Below are positions 1 to 8,412 of a stretch of 64,000 nucleotides of DNA, one piece after another. Source of the stretch: CATOSP01 sp965237775 (GTDB lineage: Bacteria; Chloroflexota; Dehalococcoidia; Lucifugimonadales; UBA3495); contig OZ250155.1 in assembly GCA_965237775.1 (NCBI GenBank), positions 3,100,001-3,164,000 of the forward strand, given 5' to 3'. Every line of letters begins with the position of its first letter. Positions within the stretch are counted from its first letter, which is position 1. A model generated the notes under the pieces. The model worked only from the letters and a program-made list of their open reading frames with translations, ran no database searches and had not been told where the DNA came from. Position numbers and translations under genes: made by a program.

Positions 1-170
1 AGTTTTTGAATAACCTCTACGAACAACGTCTCCCCGACCGAGTCACAGAGGAGCACTCTGATGATGTTTACGCCTCCGCCATGAAAGGAGTCAGGGCCGC
101 GAAATCCGGCGGACCATCATCAGTAGTTCCTTGGAGCGAAATTAACAAGAACGCGAGGGTGGGCACCTAG
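1..170 (+). CDS. Partial small protein, possible antitoxin (C-terminus only)
   Basis: Reading frame 3 is open from the left edge to a TAG at 168-170, giving about 55 residues of a protein whose start lies outside the window. The tail is charged and ends with a segment reading VVPWSEINKN, resembling the C-termini of small Phd/RelB-type antitoxins. The next gene starts two bases after this stop, so the two are almost certainly co-transcribed. The antitoxin role is inferred from size, tail and neighbour only; the DNA-binding N-terminus is not visible. Confidence 0.5.
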   Translation, partial: FLNNLYEQRLPDRVTEEHSDDVYASAMKGVRAAKSGGPSSVVPWSEINKNARVGT

Positions 171-172
171 CG

Positions 173-439
173 GTGGAGGAGCGAGAAGGATTTGTCGAGT
201 TCTTCGAAGATGCCTCTCGCATGTACGACTTTCTCAATGGAACTGACGAAGTCTTAGAACTTTGGGAACAGCTTGCGCACATAGCGGACCACAACGAAAC
301 CGATTACGAAACCGTCTTCGATCTCCTAACTGAGGAGGGGAATCTGAAGATTATATATGGCCCTCCGTATACTGTCGTTTTTGAGATCGCGCCAGGTAAT
401 AGAATCTTGGTCTATACGATTCGACAACCTAACTTTTAA
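173..439 (+). CDS. Small 88-aa protein, possible RelE/ParE-like toxin
   Basis: An 88-residue protein starting at a GTG two bases after the preceding stop, with a purine-rich GAGGG stretch about 10 nt upstream inside the previous gene. The first 60 residues are acidic and predicted helical; the end is a run of beta-like segments (YTVVFEI, RILVYTI) ending in RQPNF, similar in layout to the C-terminal strands of RelE/ParE toxins. No catalytic residue can be assigned. The tight two-gene arrangement of small proteins supports a toxin-antitoxin module. It could equally be an unrelated small protein. Confidence 0.45.
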   Translation: MEEREGFVEFFEDASRMYDFLNGTDEVLELWEQLAHIADHNETDYETVFDLLTEEGNLKIIYGPPYTVVFEIAPGNRILVYTIRQPNF

Positions 440-573
440 CTGCCGGTTCGCGCCTAGGACGCATCGAATCTGAGTCATTGGACCGAAGGGCTTAGGCTCG
501 TTACTGGTCTTCCCGCGAGGGCTGGTGCGCGCACCTCCGCTCCATATGGGCAAGCTCCTCCGTCACTATCACA

Positions 574-1401
574 TCAGGCCCATCGCTCCGCCTCCACCGC
601 GGTCAGGAAGTCCAAGACCGTGCGGTTAAAGAGGTCTGGCTCCTCCAGATTGATGGCGTGGCCGCTCTGGGGGAATACCGATAGCCCCGCGCTTGGGATG
701 CGCCGTTTCATGAAGATGCTCGGCTCGACGCAGGGTTCGTCTTCGTCCCCAATCATAATTAGCGTCGGGACTTGCAGCGCCTTTAGCTGCTCCTCCAATT
801 GGTAAATCGTCGGCCGCTTGATTTGGAATCCTCGAAAGGTGAGGGCCGAGCCCATCGCGGAATGCGCCGCCATCCCATCACGGAATTCTTGCCATCCCCT
901 GGGGTCTTTCCGCAGCAACTGCACTCGCGTGTTCCCCCTGGTATATTCGTCGGCCACGGGACCCATCCCCTCCGCAAGCAGCCGCGCAGCCATCGCCTCA
1001 CTGTTGGCCAGGAAGGCCTCCCGGTCCGTGGTTCCCGACCCTGCGGAAGCTACTACCAGCGACCGGCACATCTCCGGATAGACGAAGCCGAAATTAAGTA
1101 CGACGGCTCCCCCCATGGACAGCCCGCCCAGGTGCGCCTGCTCAATGCCCAGGTGACCCAATAGCTGCCGCAGATCGTCAACGGCATGTTCCTGGGAGTA
1201 CGCGCCCGGGTCTTCGGGCACGTCCGAGGGCGGATATCCCCGGGCCGCGTAGGTGATGACCCGGTAGCGCCGGGTGAAGAACCTAACCTGGGGCTCCCAG
1301 CTATCGTAGTTGCCCGCGAATTCGTGGCTCCACACCAGGGGATAACCCTCCCCGGTGTCTTCGTAATAAATGTTCACGCCGTTGTTGGAAAAGGTGGCCA
1401 T
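574..1401 (-). CDS. Alpha/beta hydrolase
   Basis: A 275-residue alpha/beta-fold hydrolase. The nucleophile elbow GLSMGG puts the catalytic Ser at residue 95; the acid is probably Asp219 or Asp221 in GDEDEP, and the His is His248 in QSGHAINLEEP, giving a complete triad in the usual order and at the usual family length. The oxyanion-hole region reads WSHEFAGNYDSW. The start is the ATG preceded by GGAGG; the open frame continues 221 codons further but only antisense to neighbouring genes. No signal peptide, so cytoplasmic. Substrate unknown; esterase, lactonase or C-C hydrolase are all possible. A sigma70-like promoter lies just upstream. Confidence 0.9.
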   Translation of the reverse strand: MATFSNNGVNIYYEDTGEGYPLVWSHEFAGNYDSWEPQVRFFTRRYRVITYAARGYPPSDVPEDPGAYSQEHAVDDLRQLLGHLGIEQAHLGGLSMGGAVVLNFGFVYPEMCRSLVVASAGSGTTDREAFLANSEAMAARLLAEGMGPVADEYTRGNTRVQLLRKDPRGWQEFRDGMAAHSAMGSALTFRGFQIKRPTIYQLEEQLKALQVPTLIMIGDEDEPCVEPSIFMKRRIPSAGLSVFPQSGHAINLEEPDLFNRTVLDFLTAVEAERWA

Positions 1402-1434
1402 TTTAGTCCTCCATCCCGGTTTCCTTGCTCGATG

Positions 1435-1463
1435 ATACAATAGGGTACCCATATTTATGTCAA
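1435..1463 (-). promoter_or_regulatory. Sigma70-like promoter for the hydrolase
   Basis: On the minus strand TTGACA (1463-1458) is followed after 17 bp by TTGTAT (1440-1435), about 35 bp before the hydrolase ATG. The -35 box is perfect and the -10 box matches 3 of 6. Confidence 0.45.
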
Positions 1464-1476
1464 CTCGGAGGGCGAT

Positions 1477-1887
1477 ATGTTTACCAAAGTCCACCACGTT
1501 ACCTACATCGTCGAGAGCATCCAGGAAATGGCTGACTACATTGAGAAGAATTTTGGCATGAAGCCCGACCGGACCGACGAGATCGCTGACCGCGGGTATA
1601 AGTCCATCATGTACTCCATCGGGGAAACGATGGTGGACTTCTTCGAGCCTACTAGGGACGACACCTCGATGGCGCGACAACTCAGGGAAACGGGTCCGGG
1701 CGTGGCACACGTCGCCTGGGGAGTCGACGGCATCGACCAGGTGTTCAACGATCTCAAAGGCAACGGTAACGAAATGCGTGGCGACGCACCTACGTTCAGC
1801 CCCTTCGGGTATAAGACCCTGAGCATCGAGCCCAGCAGTTCCCACGGCATCTACTTCCAACTTGCCGAGGGCGAGGTCTCCGAATAA
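1477..1887 (+). CDS. VOC/glyoxalase-superfamily protein
   Basis: A 136-residue vicinal-oxygen-chelate protein similar in layout to methylmalonyl-CoA epimerase and glyoxalase I. It opens with FTKVHHVTYIV, the first beta strand carrying a candidate metal ligand (His6/His7), and has a second half starting at GVAHVAWGV with another His. An acidic residue in DFFEP and one near the C-terminus could complete the metal site. A GGAGGG ribosome site precedes the ATG. It is divergent from the hydrolase and upstream of an aldo/keto reductase with 34 bp between them, so these two are probably co-transcribed. Exact substrate cannot be told. Confidence 0.8.
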   Translation: MFTKVHHVTYIVESIQEMADYIEKNFGMKPDRTDEIADRGYKSIMYSIGETMVDFFEPTRDDTSMARQLRETGPGVAHVAWGVDGIDQVFNDLKGNGNEMRGDAPTFSPFGYKTLSIEPSSSHGIYFQLAEGEVSE

Positions 1888-1921
1888 CCACCACAAGCCT
1901 GGTATGGAATGGAGAACTGAC

Positions 1922-2890
1922 ATGGAGTACGTTTCTCTTGGCAGGACCGGGTTGCAGGTCTCCAGGGCCGGATTCGGAGGCGGCGGCATTGGGCAGGTCT
2001 GGGGGGCCACCACGGTCGAGGAGTCAATCAAAGCCATCCATCGCTCCCTCGAACTGGGCATCAACTTCTTCGACGTTGCCCCCGGTTACGGTAACGGCAA
2101 GGCCGAGGAGGTGTTGGGCATCGCCCTGGAGGGACGCCGGGACGAGGCGGTGGTAGCGACCAAGGTGCGGCTTCGAGCCGACCAGATGGACGACGTTCGA
2201 GGGGCCGTGGAGCGCTCGGTGGAGAACAGTCTTCGCCTGCTGCGGATGGATTCAGTCGACGTTCTCCATGTACACAACCGGTTCACGGAACGGCGCGAGG
2301 AAGTCACAGACTCCCTTTCGGCGGAAGATGCCCTGGGTCCGGTTCTAGACGCCTACCGGCTCATGCAAGAGATGGGCAAGACCCGGTTCATCGGCATATC
2401 AGCGATGGACCACCACATACCGGCCATGCACCGTATCCTAGAAAGCGGCGAGTACGACACCGTACTCGCCTACTACAACCTGCTCAACACGACGGCCCAG
2501 GAACCTCCGCCTCCCGGAACGCCGCTCATCGACCAAGGCCAGATCATTCCATTGGCCAAATCCCAGAACATGGGAGTCATCGGAATACGGTCCCATGCGG
2601 CTGGGGCCCTCACTCCCCAGGTGGACCGCGAGGTCGCTCCAGGGACGCTGCTCGCCCAGGACTTGGCCAGCGCCCAAACACTGGACTTCCTGACCGACGG
2701 CCCCATCAAGACCCTCTCCCAAGCGGCGATGGTCTTCTCAATGATGCACAGGGACATCCACACAACCGTCCCCGGTGTCAAAAACGTGGCCGAAATAGAG
2801 GAAATTGCCGCCTGCGCCGACCTGCCTCCAATCCCAGCCGGGCATCTTGCCCAGCTCCGCGATCTGTACGAAAAGGGCTTCCGGGAGTAG
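1922..2890 (+). CDS. Aldo/keto reductase
   Basis: A 322-residue NADP-dependent TIM-barrel oxidoreductase of the aldo/keto reductase family. The catalytic tetrad is visible: Asp51 and Tyr56 in FFDVAPGYG, Lys81 in ATKVR and His118 in LHVHNRF. The start chosen is the ATG at 1922, preceded by GGAGAA, because the protein then begins directly with the first strand (MEYVSLGRTGLQVS); the open frame has an in-frame ATG 18 nt earlier. It follows the glyoxalase-like gene. Similarity to the L-fucose/galactose dehydrogenase-type branch is suggested by the N-terminal GRTGLQVS, but the substrate is not determinable. Confidence 0.9.
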   Translation: MEYVSLGRTGLQVSRAGFGGGGIGQVWGATTVEESIKAIHRSLELGINFFDVAPGYGNGKAEEVLGIALEGRRDEAVVATKVRLRADQMDDVRGAVERSVENSLRLLRMDSVDVLHVHNRFTERREEVTDSLSAEDALGPVLDAYRLMQEMGKTRFIGISAMDHHIPAMHRILESGEYDTVLAYYNLLNTTAQEPPPPGTPLIDQGQIIPLAKSQNMGVIGIRSHAAGALTPQVDREVAPGTLLAQDLASAQTLDFLTDGPIKTLSQAAMVFSMMHRDIHTTVPGVKNVAEIEEIAACADLPPIPAGHLAQLRDLYEKGFRE

Positions 2891-2951
2891 CGGCGGCGGC
2901 TTGGATTGGCCCCCGGCATTCCATTACCGGAGAAGCTGAGGATGATGCCCC

Positions 2952-3911
2952 TTAAACCTTCGGCCAGACCTCGTCTGCGAATCGTTCCATGCGCCCCAGC
3001 ATGACCTCCAAATCCTCGGTCTGGCGCAGGAAGTCCAACACCACCGAGCCTACTCCCATCTCCTGATAGCTTCTGATATCACCCGCAATCTGGTCGGCGT
3101 TTCCCACGAATGGAGGGCGGTCGGCCCCAGCGGGGTCCCCGTTGCCCATCAACTCGAACTGGTGGGTCCGGTAGATCACCTCAATTTCAGAGGGGTCCCG
3201 GTCGAACCGGCGGGCGTAACGGGCCAGTCGGTCCAATCCAGCCGCCAGTTGTTCCGGCGTCCCCATCGGGAAGGTTGGATTCGAGCCCAGCGGGTACCAG
3301 CCGTTGGCCAATTCCGCGGTCCGGCGCAAGGCGGGGCGGCTTTCCCCACCAACCCAGATCGGCGGGTGCGGCTTTTGGACGGGTTTTGGTAGGAAGCTAA
3401 TGTTGTCGAAGCTGACGTACTTCCCTTCGAAATGGGGATCGTCGCTGGTCCAAAGCTCCTTGAACGCCCGTATGTATTCGTCGGTCACCGCCCCCCGCTC
3501 CTCGAAGGGCGGCAGACCAAGGGCCTCAAACTCCTCACGCATCCAGCCAACGCCAACACCTACCACCAGACGTCCCTGGGACAGCACATCCAGGGTAGCC
3601 AGCGCCTTCGCCGCCACCAACGGGTTGCGGTGGGGAACGATAATCACGCTGGTCACCAAGCGTATCTTGCTCGTCTGTCCCGCAAGGAACGCCAGCAGAG
3701 TCAATTGTTCCATCGACTCCCCGGATGCAGAGCCGGGAAACTCCCCGCCTTCGGTGTATGGATACGGCGATGAGATATTCTTGGGCACCAGGATATGGTC
3801 TCCGGTGAGCAGGGCATCGTAGCCCAGTTCCTCGCCCTTCTTGGCGATGAGCCCCAACTTTTCCGGGGTAGCCAACGGCCCTCTGCCTGGCAATGTAAAA
3901 CCGTATTTCAT
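2952..3911 (-). CDS. Luciferase-like (LLM) flavin/F420-dependent oxidoreductase
   Basis: A 319-residue member of the bacterial luciferase-like monooxygenase/F420-dependent oxidoreductase superfamily. Typical signatures are GDHILVP near residue 40, GRLVVGVGVGWMREEFEALG near 112-131 and KPHPPIWVGG near 185. Full family length, no signal peptide. The ATG overlaps the stop of the upstream TPR gene by four bases (ATGA) and has GGAG upstream, so translation is probably coupled. Whether the cofactor is F420 or FMN, and the substrate, cannot be read from the sequence. It is the last gene of the cupin/iron-ADH/TPR run. Confidence 0.88.
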   Translation of the reverse strand: MKYGFTLPGRGPLATPEKLGLIAKKGEELGYDALLTGDHILVPKNISSPYPYTEGGEFPGSASGESMEQLTLLAFLAGQTSKIRLVTSVIIVPHRNPLVAAKALATLDVLSQGRLVVGVGVGWMREEFEALGLPPFEERGAVTDEYIRAFKELWTSDDPHFEGKYVSFDNISFLPKPVQKPHPPIWVGGESRPALRRTAELANGWYPLGSNPTFPMGTPEQLAAGLDRLARYARRFDRDPSEIEVIYRTHQFELMGNGDPAGADRPPFVGNADQIAGDIRSYQEMGVGSVVLDFLRQTEDLEVMLGRMERFADEVWPKV

Positions 3912-4564
3912 TTCGGATGCTCCTTCTCGCTTGGGGGCGGATCACTCGCTGGCGCGTCGATTTGGGAGACCTTCAGGACCGCACCGAGACGAACACGGCT
4001 CAACTCGGTGCGGGGATGTACGGGACCCAGTACCTCTTCCCGGTCCTGGACCGTCTGACGGTGCAGGGCCTCCGCGTCATCATAGCGGCCCAGGCAAGCG
4101 TAGGTGTTGGCAAGGCTGCCCCGGCTGCGCAGCGTGTCCGGGTGCATTGGGCCAAGGACCCGGGACCGTTGACGCAAGATATCCTCGAACCGGGTGGCCG
4201 CTTCGTCGTAACGCCCGGCAGCGTAGCAGGTGTTGGCAAGCCAGCTGCGGGTGCGCAGCGTGCGTGGATCGTCAGGCCCCAGCCCCGCCAATTGGGCCCC
4301 CAGAACTTCCCAGTACAGGTCCGCGGCCTCATCGAAATAGTCCGCGGCGCGGAGAGACCTAGCCAACCTGTTGCGGCCCTCCAGACTCTCGGAGTGGACA
4401 TCACCGTGAACCTTCCGGTGAATTTCCAGCGCCTTCCGCAGCAGGTCTACGGCTCCGGTAAAGTCCCCGTCGTCGTGCAGTCTAGACGCCTCTGCTTCCA
4501 ACTGAGACAAGACTTCCATGTCCAGGGCTTCGGGGTTAATTGAGGTTTCCTCGGCGTCCGTCAT
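3908..4564 (-). CDS. Tetratricopeptide-repeat protein
   Basis: A 218-residue cytoplasmic protein consisting of about three kinesin-light-chain-type TPR units of roughly 42 residues (for example AADLYWEVLGAQLAGLGPDD and ATRFEDILRQRSRVLGPMHP), preceded by an acidic N-terminus. The repeats carry the spacing of TPR_10/TPR_12 families, which usually mediate protein-protein contacts. It is inserted between an iron alcohol dehydrogenase-like gene and the luciferase-like gene, overlapping the latter by 4 bp, so it is part of that operon. The start has no good ribosome site; an internal ATG at residue 16 is an alternative. Partner unknown. Confidence 0.8.
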   Translation of the reverse strand: MTDAEETSINPEALDMEVLSQLEAEASRLHDDGDFTGAVDLLRKALEIHRKVHGDVHSESLEGRNRLARSLRAADYFDEAADLYWEVLGAQLAGLGPDDPRTLRTRSWLANTCYAAGRYDEAATRFEDILRQRSRVLGPMHPDTLRSRGSLANTYACLGRYDDAEALHRQTVQDREEVLGPVHPRTELSRVRLGAVLKVSQIDAPASDPPPSEKEHPK

Positions 4565-4617
4565 GTTCAGTGTTGAATCACCGCCTGTCGGGTCGGATTC
4601 ATCCGTTGATAGATGCG

Positions 4618-5820
4618 CTAAAAGGCCCTGGCCAGCACCTCCAATACCTGTTCTTGGCTGGTCATGGGGATGGCGTTGTTTCGGGCTCCACCGTCTCCCA
4701 GGGTTTCAGCCGCAATGATGGGAAGGTCCTCTTCAGGTATTTCCAGTTCCCGGATACGGTGAGGCATTCCCATCCCCAACACCAAGGCGTCCACAGCTCG
4801 GGCCGCGGCCTCCGCCGCTGTCTCGTCGTCCATACCCCTGGTGTCAATTCCCGCGGCTCTCGCCAACAGCGCCTGTTTATAGGCCGATACCGGCCGGTTG
4901 TATTCCATGACATAGGGCTGGGTAACGCAAGACGTGTACCCGTGTCCCACCGAATACCGGACTCCTATCACGTGACCAAGCGCATGGCTGAGGCCAGTTG
5001 CAAAGTTGGGAGCGCCCATCATCGACAGCCAGGCGGCAAGAAGGCATTCCAGCCTGGCGTTGAGGTCATTATGCGCCTCTCCCGAGCGGGGCAGGTACTC
5101 AAACAGCCGTTGCGCGGCGGCCAACACTGGCGCGTCAATCGCTGGCTGGTTGCCCTGGCAATAAAGCCGCTCGATGCAGTGGTCCAATGCCTTGACCCCG
5201 GTGGACAGCCAAAGCCAATCAGGTATGCCCACCGTCATCTCCGGGTCCAACACGATAAGGTCGGCAAATAGTCCGGAGTGGCGGACTCGGATTTTGTGAC
5301 CGGCCTGGTCGTCCAAGACGTTACCGCCGCCCATGTTGAACTCTCCCGCTGAGAGGGTGGTCGGGATAGAAACCTGTAATGGCAGTTGCTTTCCTTCCAA
5401 GTCTGGGGCGAGCATCCCACTCTGTTCCTGGGCAAGAGTTCGAAGACGTTCCGAAGTCGTGATTCCGTCGGCCATCAGGACTCCGATCATCCTGGCCGCA
5501 TCTGAGATGGTGCTGCCACCGACTCCGACTAAGGTGTCGGCTCCCTGGGAGACCGCCAGGTTGGCCGCCTCCACCTCCGTGGCCAGCGGGGCTCTCTGGG
5601 TGAGCCCGGAATAGACTCCGACGGACCGGACGCCCAGCGCCTCGTCCACCTTTCGGACGGCGTCGGTCTTCTCCGCGACGGTGCGGCCCGAAAGCACCAG
5701 AACCCTCTTCCCTCCCAACTGGTCTACTTCGGTCCCAAGGGTGGACACTTTCCCCTGCCCGAATATGACCCTGGTGGGGACTGTGGGGTTGAATTCGCCG
5801 GAGAGGGGCTGTTGCGTCAT
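4618..5820 (-). CDS. Iron-containing alcohol dehydrogenase / maleylacetate-reductase-like
   Basis: A 400-residue type III (iron) alcohol dehydrogenase-family protein, closest in feel to maleylacetate reductases. The NAD(P)-binding GVGGST lies at residues 99-104 and the IPTTLSAGEFN segment at 152-162. Candidate metal ligands are His214 (LDHCIE), His279/His283 (LSHALGH) and His293 (VGHGY). I use the ATG at 5820, which has AAGG 8 nt upstream, rather than the GTG nine bases earlier. It lies 30 bp after a cupin gene and before the TPR gene. Maleylacetate reductase would fit an aromatic ring-cleavage pathway, but no ring-cleavage dioxygenase is recognisable nearby except possibly the cupin. Confidence 0.85.
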   Translation of the reverse strand: MTQQPLSGEFNPTVPTRVIFGQGKVSTLGTEVDQLGGKRVLVLSGRTVAEKTDAVRKVDEALGVRSVGVYSGLTQRAPLATEVEAANLAVSQGADTLVGVGGSTISDAARMIGVLMADGITTSERLRTLAQEQSGMLAPDLEGKQLPLQVSIPTTLSAGEFNMGGGNVLDDQAGHKIRVRHSGLFADLIVLDPEMTVGIPDWLWLSTGVKALDHCIERLYCQGNQPAIDAPVLAAAQRLFEYLPRSGEAHNDLNARLECLLAAWLSMMGAPNFATGLSHALGHVIGVRYSVGHGYTSCVTQPYVMEYNRPVSAYKQALLARAAGIDTRGMDDETAAEAAARAVDALVLGMGMPHRIRELEIPEEDLPIIAAETLGDGGARNNAIPMTSQEQVLEVLARAF

Positions 5821-5850
5821 TTGCGTCACCTTATGTAGGCTGGATCAGCG

Positions 5851-6219
5851 TTAGTCCGCCAGCGGGACGATGATGAAGAACCGGGGTTGGTCGCCCACGA
5901 CCCTTGTGAAGTGGCCCCCTCCCGTGAGGTCTTCCGCCAACAATACCGTCCCTGGGCCGCCGTGCTTCACGGTCCCGTCTGGCGTTCCCACTTCGATCTG
6001 GCCCGTCAGCGTGATGCTGTACTGCCGCCTAGGGGCCGTGTGGTAGTCGAGAAAATAGCCCGGTTGGTATTCCCTAAAGGAGATTCCGGGCGTGTTGATC
6101 ACCGCTGTGGACATACCGTGAGCGCCTTCGGTGTCCACAAATGGCTGCATCTCGAAATCCAATTCTTCGATGTGGGACTGGCCATCGTCACCCGTATAGA
6201 CTCGCAAGAAGCTGGGCAT
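5851..6219 (-). CDS. Small cupin-domain protein
   Basis: A 122-residue single-domain cupin. The central part (FLDYHTAPRRQYSITLTGQIEVGTPDG) matches cupin motif 1 layout, with a candidate His in DYHTAP and the Gln/Glu positions of the barrel; motif 2 is GHFTRVVGDQPRFFIIVPL with another His. A strong AGGAGG site precedes the ATG. Such proteins bind a metal and act as dioxygenases, isomerases or ligand sensors; function here is unknown. It heads the cupin/iron-ADH/TPR/luciferase-like operon. Confidence 0.8.
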   Translation of the reverse strand: MPSFLRVYTGDDGQSHIEELDFEMQPFVDTEGAHGMSTAVINTPGISFREYQPGYFLDYHTAPRRQYSITLTGQIEVGTPDGTVKHGGPGTVLLAEDLTGGGHFTRVVGDQPRFFIIVPLAD

Positions 6220-6321
6220 TATTTCCTCCTGAGACGCCGGAGAGGCCAGGGGTTAACAAATTTAGGGTAATGGTACAGGAATTCGGAGTAGCGTCAAGAA
6301 CGTTGGTGGCTAGTGGCCCCG

Positions 6322-6362
6322 CCGGACATTGACCACCGACCACCGGACACTGACCACTGACC
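6322..6362. repeat. Two tandem 20-bp units, 21-bp period
   Basis: Two copies of CCGGACAYTGACCACYGACC at 6322-6341 and 6343-6362, differing at two positions, lie between the SDR stop and the cupin start. They could be a binding site for a dimeric regulator or simple slippage repeats. Confidence 0.6.
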
Positions 6363-6378
6363 CGAGAACATGCGTCGG

Positions 6379-7266
6379 TCAAGGCTCCCTCACCGAGAGA
6401 TCGGGGTAGGACTGGGAAGTGGGGAATGGCCGGCCGGGGTCCACGCGGCGCATCAAGTACGCATCGGTGGCCATAATTTCGTCCACATTGGGCGGGAAGT
6501 CCTCGAACCTGTCCGCGAAAGCCCTTATCAACCGGCCCGACATGCTCCCGCAGTCGTCGCTGCCCAGGAAGACTGCCAGTTGCGCGGCGCGTTCGATAGA
6601 CGCTCCCTCACCCGACGTTACCTGGACTCCCCGCTCGTAGGTCGCCATGTCACCGATGGCCAGGGCCAGGTCCCTGGTCTCCTCCCACATGCGGGTGTGG
6701 ATGGAACCGGGGCTGATGGCGTTAACGGTGATTGGCGTCCCCGCCAATTCCAGCGCCAGGTTCTCGCTTAAATTAACTATCCCAGTCTTGGCGGCGTCAT
6801 AGGACGACATGTTCGGGCCGCCTACTCCAGACATGTTGACTATCCTCCCCGTACCCCTCCCCAGCATTAGTGGGACCACCGCACGGCAACCGTAAAATAC
6901 TCCCAGCAGATGCACGGATATCGTGCGTGCCCAGTCCTCGGGGTCGTTTTCCCAGAGCTTGCCCACTGGACCGATGTTGCCCGCGTTGTTGACCATCACG
7001 TCGATGACATCGTACTTGTCCAGGGTCCGGGACACCGCGTCTTCCACCTGCTGCCGAGACGTGACGTCGGTCACCACGGTTAATGGGTCGTGTCCAAACT
7101 GTTCTGAAATGACCCGCGCCGTTTCCAAAAGTTCGGTGTCGGTCCGCGCGGCCAGGGCGAGCCTAGCGCCCTCTGCGGCGTAAGCCAAGGCAATAGCGCG
7201 GCCAATACCCCGGCCACCCCCGGTTATCAGGGCCACCCGTCCATCAAGCCGTCTCTGTCCAGCCAT
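6379..7266 (-). CDS. Short-chain dehydrogenase/reductase
   Basis: A 295-residue classical SDR. The nucleotide-binding TGGGRGIG occupies residues 15-22, NNAG residues 93-96, and the active-site residues are Ser146, Tyr156 and Lys160 (SSYDAAK). The ATG is preceded by GGGGAGG. The C-terminus beyond residue 230 is about 40 residues longer than in minimal SDRs and carries a Pro-rich tail. It is upstream of, and in the same direction as, the cupin operon, but 159 bp with a tandem repeat separates them. Substrate unknown. Confidence 0.9.
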   Translation of the reverse strand: MAGQRRLDGRVALITGGGRGIGRAIALAYAAEGARLALAARTDTELLETARVISEQFGHDPLTVVTDVTSRQQVEDAVSRTLDKYDVIDVMVNNAGNIGPVGKLWENDPEDWARTISVHLLGVFYGCRAVVPLMLGRGTGRIVNMSGVGGPNMSSYDAAKTGIVNLSENLALELAGTPITVNAISPGSIHTRMWEETRDLALAIGDMATYERGVQVTSGEGASIERAAQLAVFLGSDDCGSMSGRLIRAFADRFEDFPPNVDEIMATDAYLMRRVDPGRPFPTSQSYPDLSVREP

Positions 7267-7326
7267 GAATCAACCTCCCCGAAGGGTCCGTGCGAATATC
7301 CCGGCTCTGTCAGCCCGGGTCCAGAT

Positions 7327-8388
7327 TCACCGGGCAGTCCTCGCCGACTGGGAATCAAGGCCGGACTGGACCTGTCGGCGAAGACTTCCAATCCAAGCCC
7401 TAAGCAGCGTGTCCGACCGGCCGCAAATCCACGAGGTCGCCATCATCCGGTACACCCAGGCCCGCTTGACCCTGGAAGGCGTACCTGGGTCAAGCCAGGT
7501 ATCGTTCCGCACCAGGCGCGCCAGGGTCGCCAGGCCGATGAGCGCCGGCCATAGGGCGGCTAACCTCAGCCGCAGGCAACGCCTCGGGATGGCCAGGACG
7601 TATTCCTCGGCAGCGCCGAAATGCTCCATCGCCATCTCCACCCCATTTACGAGGACGGGTCTCGCCTGCGGGGCGGTGGATGGGTCCAGAAGGTCTCCGG
7701 GAGTCAACCCGGCGTCTGTTAGCCAGGCTTCCGGCAGATAGCACCTACCCAACCGAAGGTCCTTGGGCACGTCTCGAAGCACGTTCGTGAATTGCAGCGC
7801 CTTGCCAAAGCGTACTCCCAAATCGCTCATGCGCTCGACGTCCCAGTGGCCAAGTTCGGGTGTATGGGTCATGGAAATCCGGGTCCAAAAGTCACCAACA
7901 CAGCCCGCCACCATGTAGGTATATTGGTCCAGCGCGCCGTAGCCGGGGAGGGCGGCCAACTCCCCCGAACCCTCGGCCGGGAAAGTCCTCAGGTCGAATT
8001 CCATCCCCGTGGTCAGCGTTGCCACGACCCCGCGCACCATACCCCGGTCCGGTTCGCGAGTGCCCTCCAACAAGTCGAACGCATGAGGCAACACAATAAG
8101 CAGTTCCCGTTCAAAGGACAATTCTTGGTAGCCCGCTACCGCCTCCCCGATCTCCCGAAGATCGTCCGAATTGGCGGGCCCGGTGGCCTGGTCGCGGAAC
8201 TTCAACAAGTAGGTCAGCCGCAGGCCCGGGTCCACCAGGCGGCTATCGGCGATGGTGTCCGCCGCTCTCGCCAGCAAGTAGGCCAGCCCAACCGGCCTGC
8301 GCAGGTCCTCGGGGAGCACCCTCAAGGTAAGATAGAAGCTCCTGGAGACTCCCCGTAGCAGGTCTCCAAGCGGGCGTTGCTCGTCCAG
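7327..8388 (-). CDS. Squalene/phytoene synthase-family protein (atypical start)
   Basis: A trans-isoprenyl diphosphate synthase that condenses two prenyl diphosphates head-to-head. The first Asp-rich motif is DTIAD (in LARAADTIADS), the second is NVLRDVPKDLRLGRCYLP, the form seen in bacterial squalene-synthase-like enzymes. The conserved N-terminal segment GVSRSFYLTLRVLP runs upstream of the only standard start, a TTG at 8325, and continues in frame to the thiI stop at 8413-8415. No ATG, GTG or TTG exists in that stretch. I place the start provisionally at the CTG at 8388, which follows AGGATT; CTG 8403 or ATT 8391 are alternatives. Product would feed hopanoid or carotenoid synthesis; no other pathway gene is visible. 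Confidence 0.75.
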   Translation of the reverse strand: MDEQRPLGDLLRGVSRSFYLTLRVLPEDLRRPVGLAYLLARAADTIADSRLVDPGLRLTYLLKFRDQATGPANSDDLREIGEAVAGYQELSFERELLIVLPHAFDLLEGTREPDRGMVRGVVATLTTGMEFDLRTFPAEGSGELAALPGYGALDQYTYMVAGCVGDFWTRISMTHTPELGHWDVERMSDLGVRFGKALQFTNVLRDVPKDLRLGRCYLPEAWLTDAGLTPGDLLDPSTAPQARPVLVNGVEMAMEHFGAAEEYVLAIPRRCLRLRLAALWPALIGLATLARLVRNDTWLDPGTPSRVKRAWVYRMMATSWICGRSDTLLRAWIGSLRRQVQSGLDSQSARTAR

Positions 8389-8412
8389 AATCCTAAGCCC
8401 CAGTCCCGCCGG

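Noticed and set aside
1402..2064. N-terminal extension of the alpha/beta hydrolase frame (221 codons)
   Set aside because: It is antisense to the glyoxalase-like and aldo/keto reductase genes, shows no domain, and the hydrolase has its own ATG with GGAGG and a promoter just upstream.
6188..6382. 64-aa frame over the tandem repeat upstream of the cupin gene
   Set aside because: It overlaps the cupin start and is made largely of the 21-bp repeat; no sign of translation.
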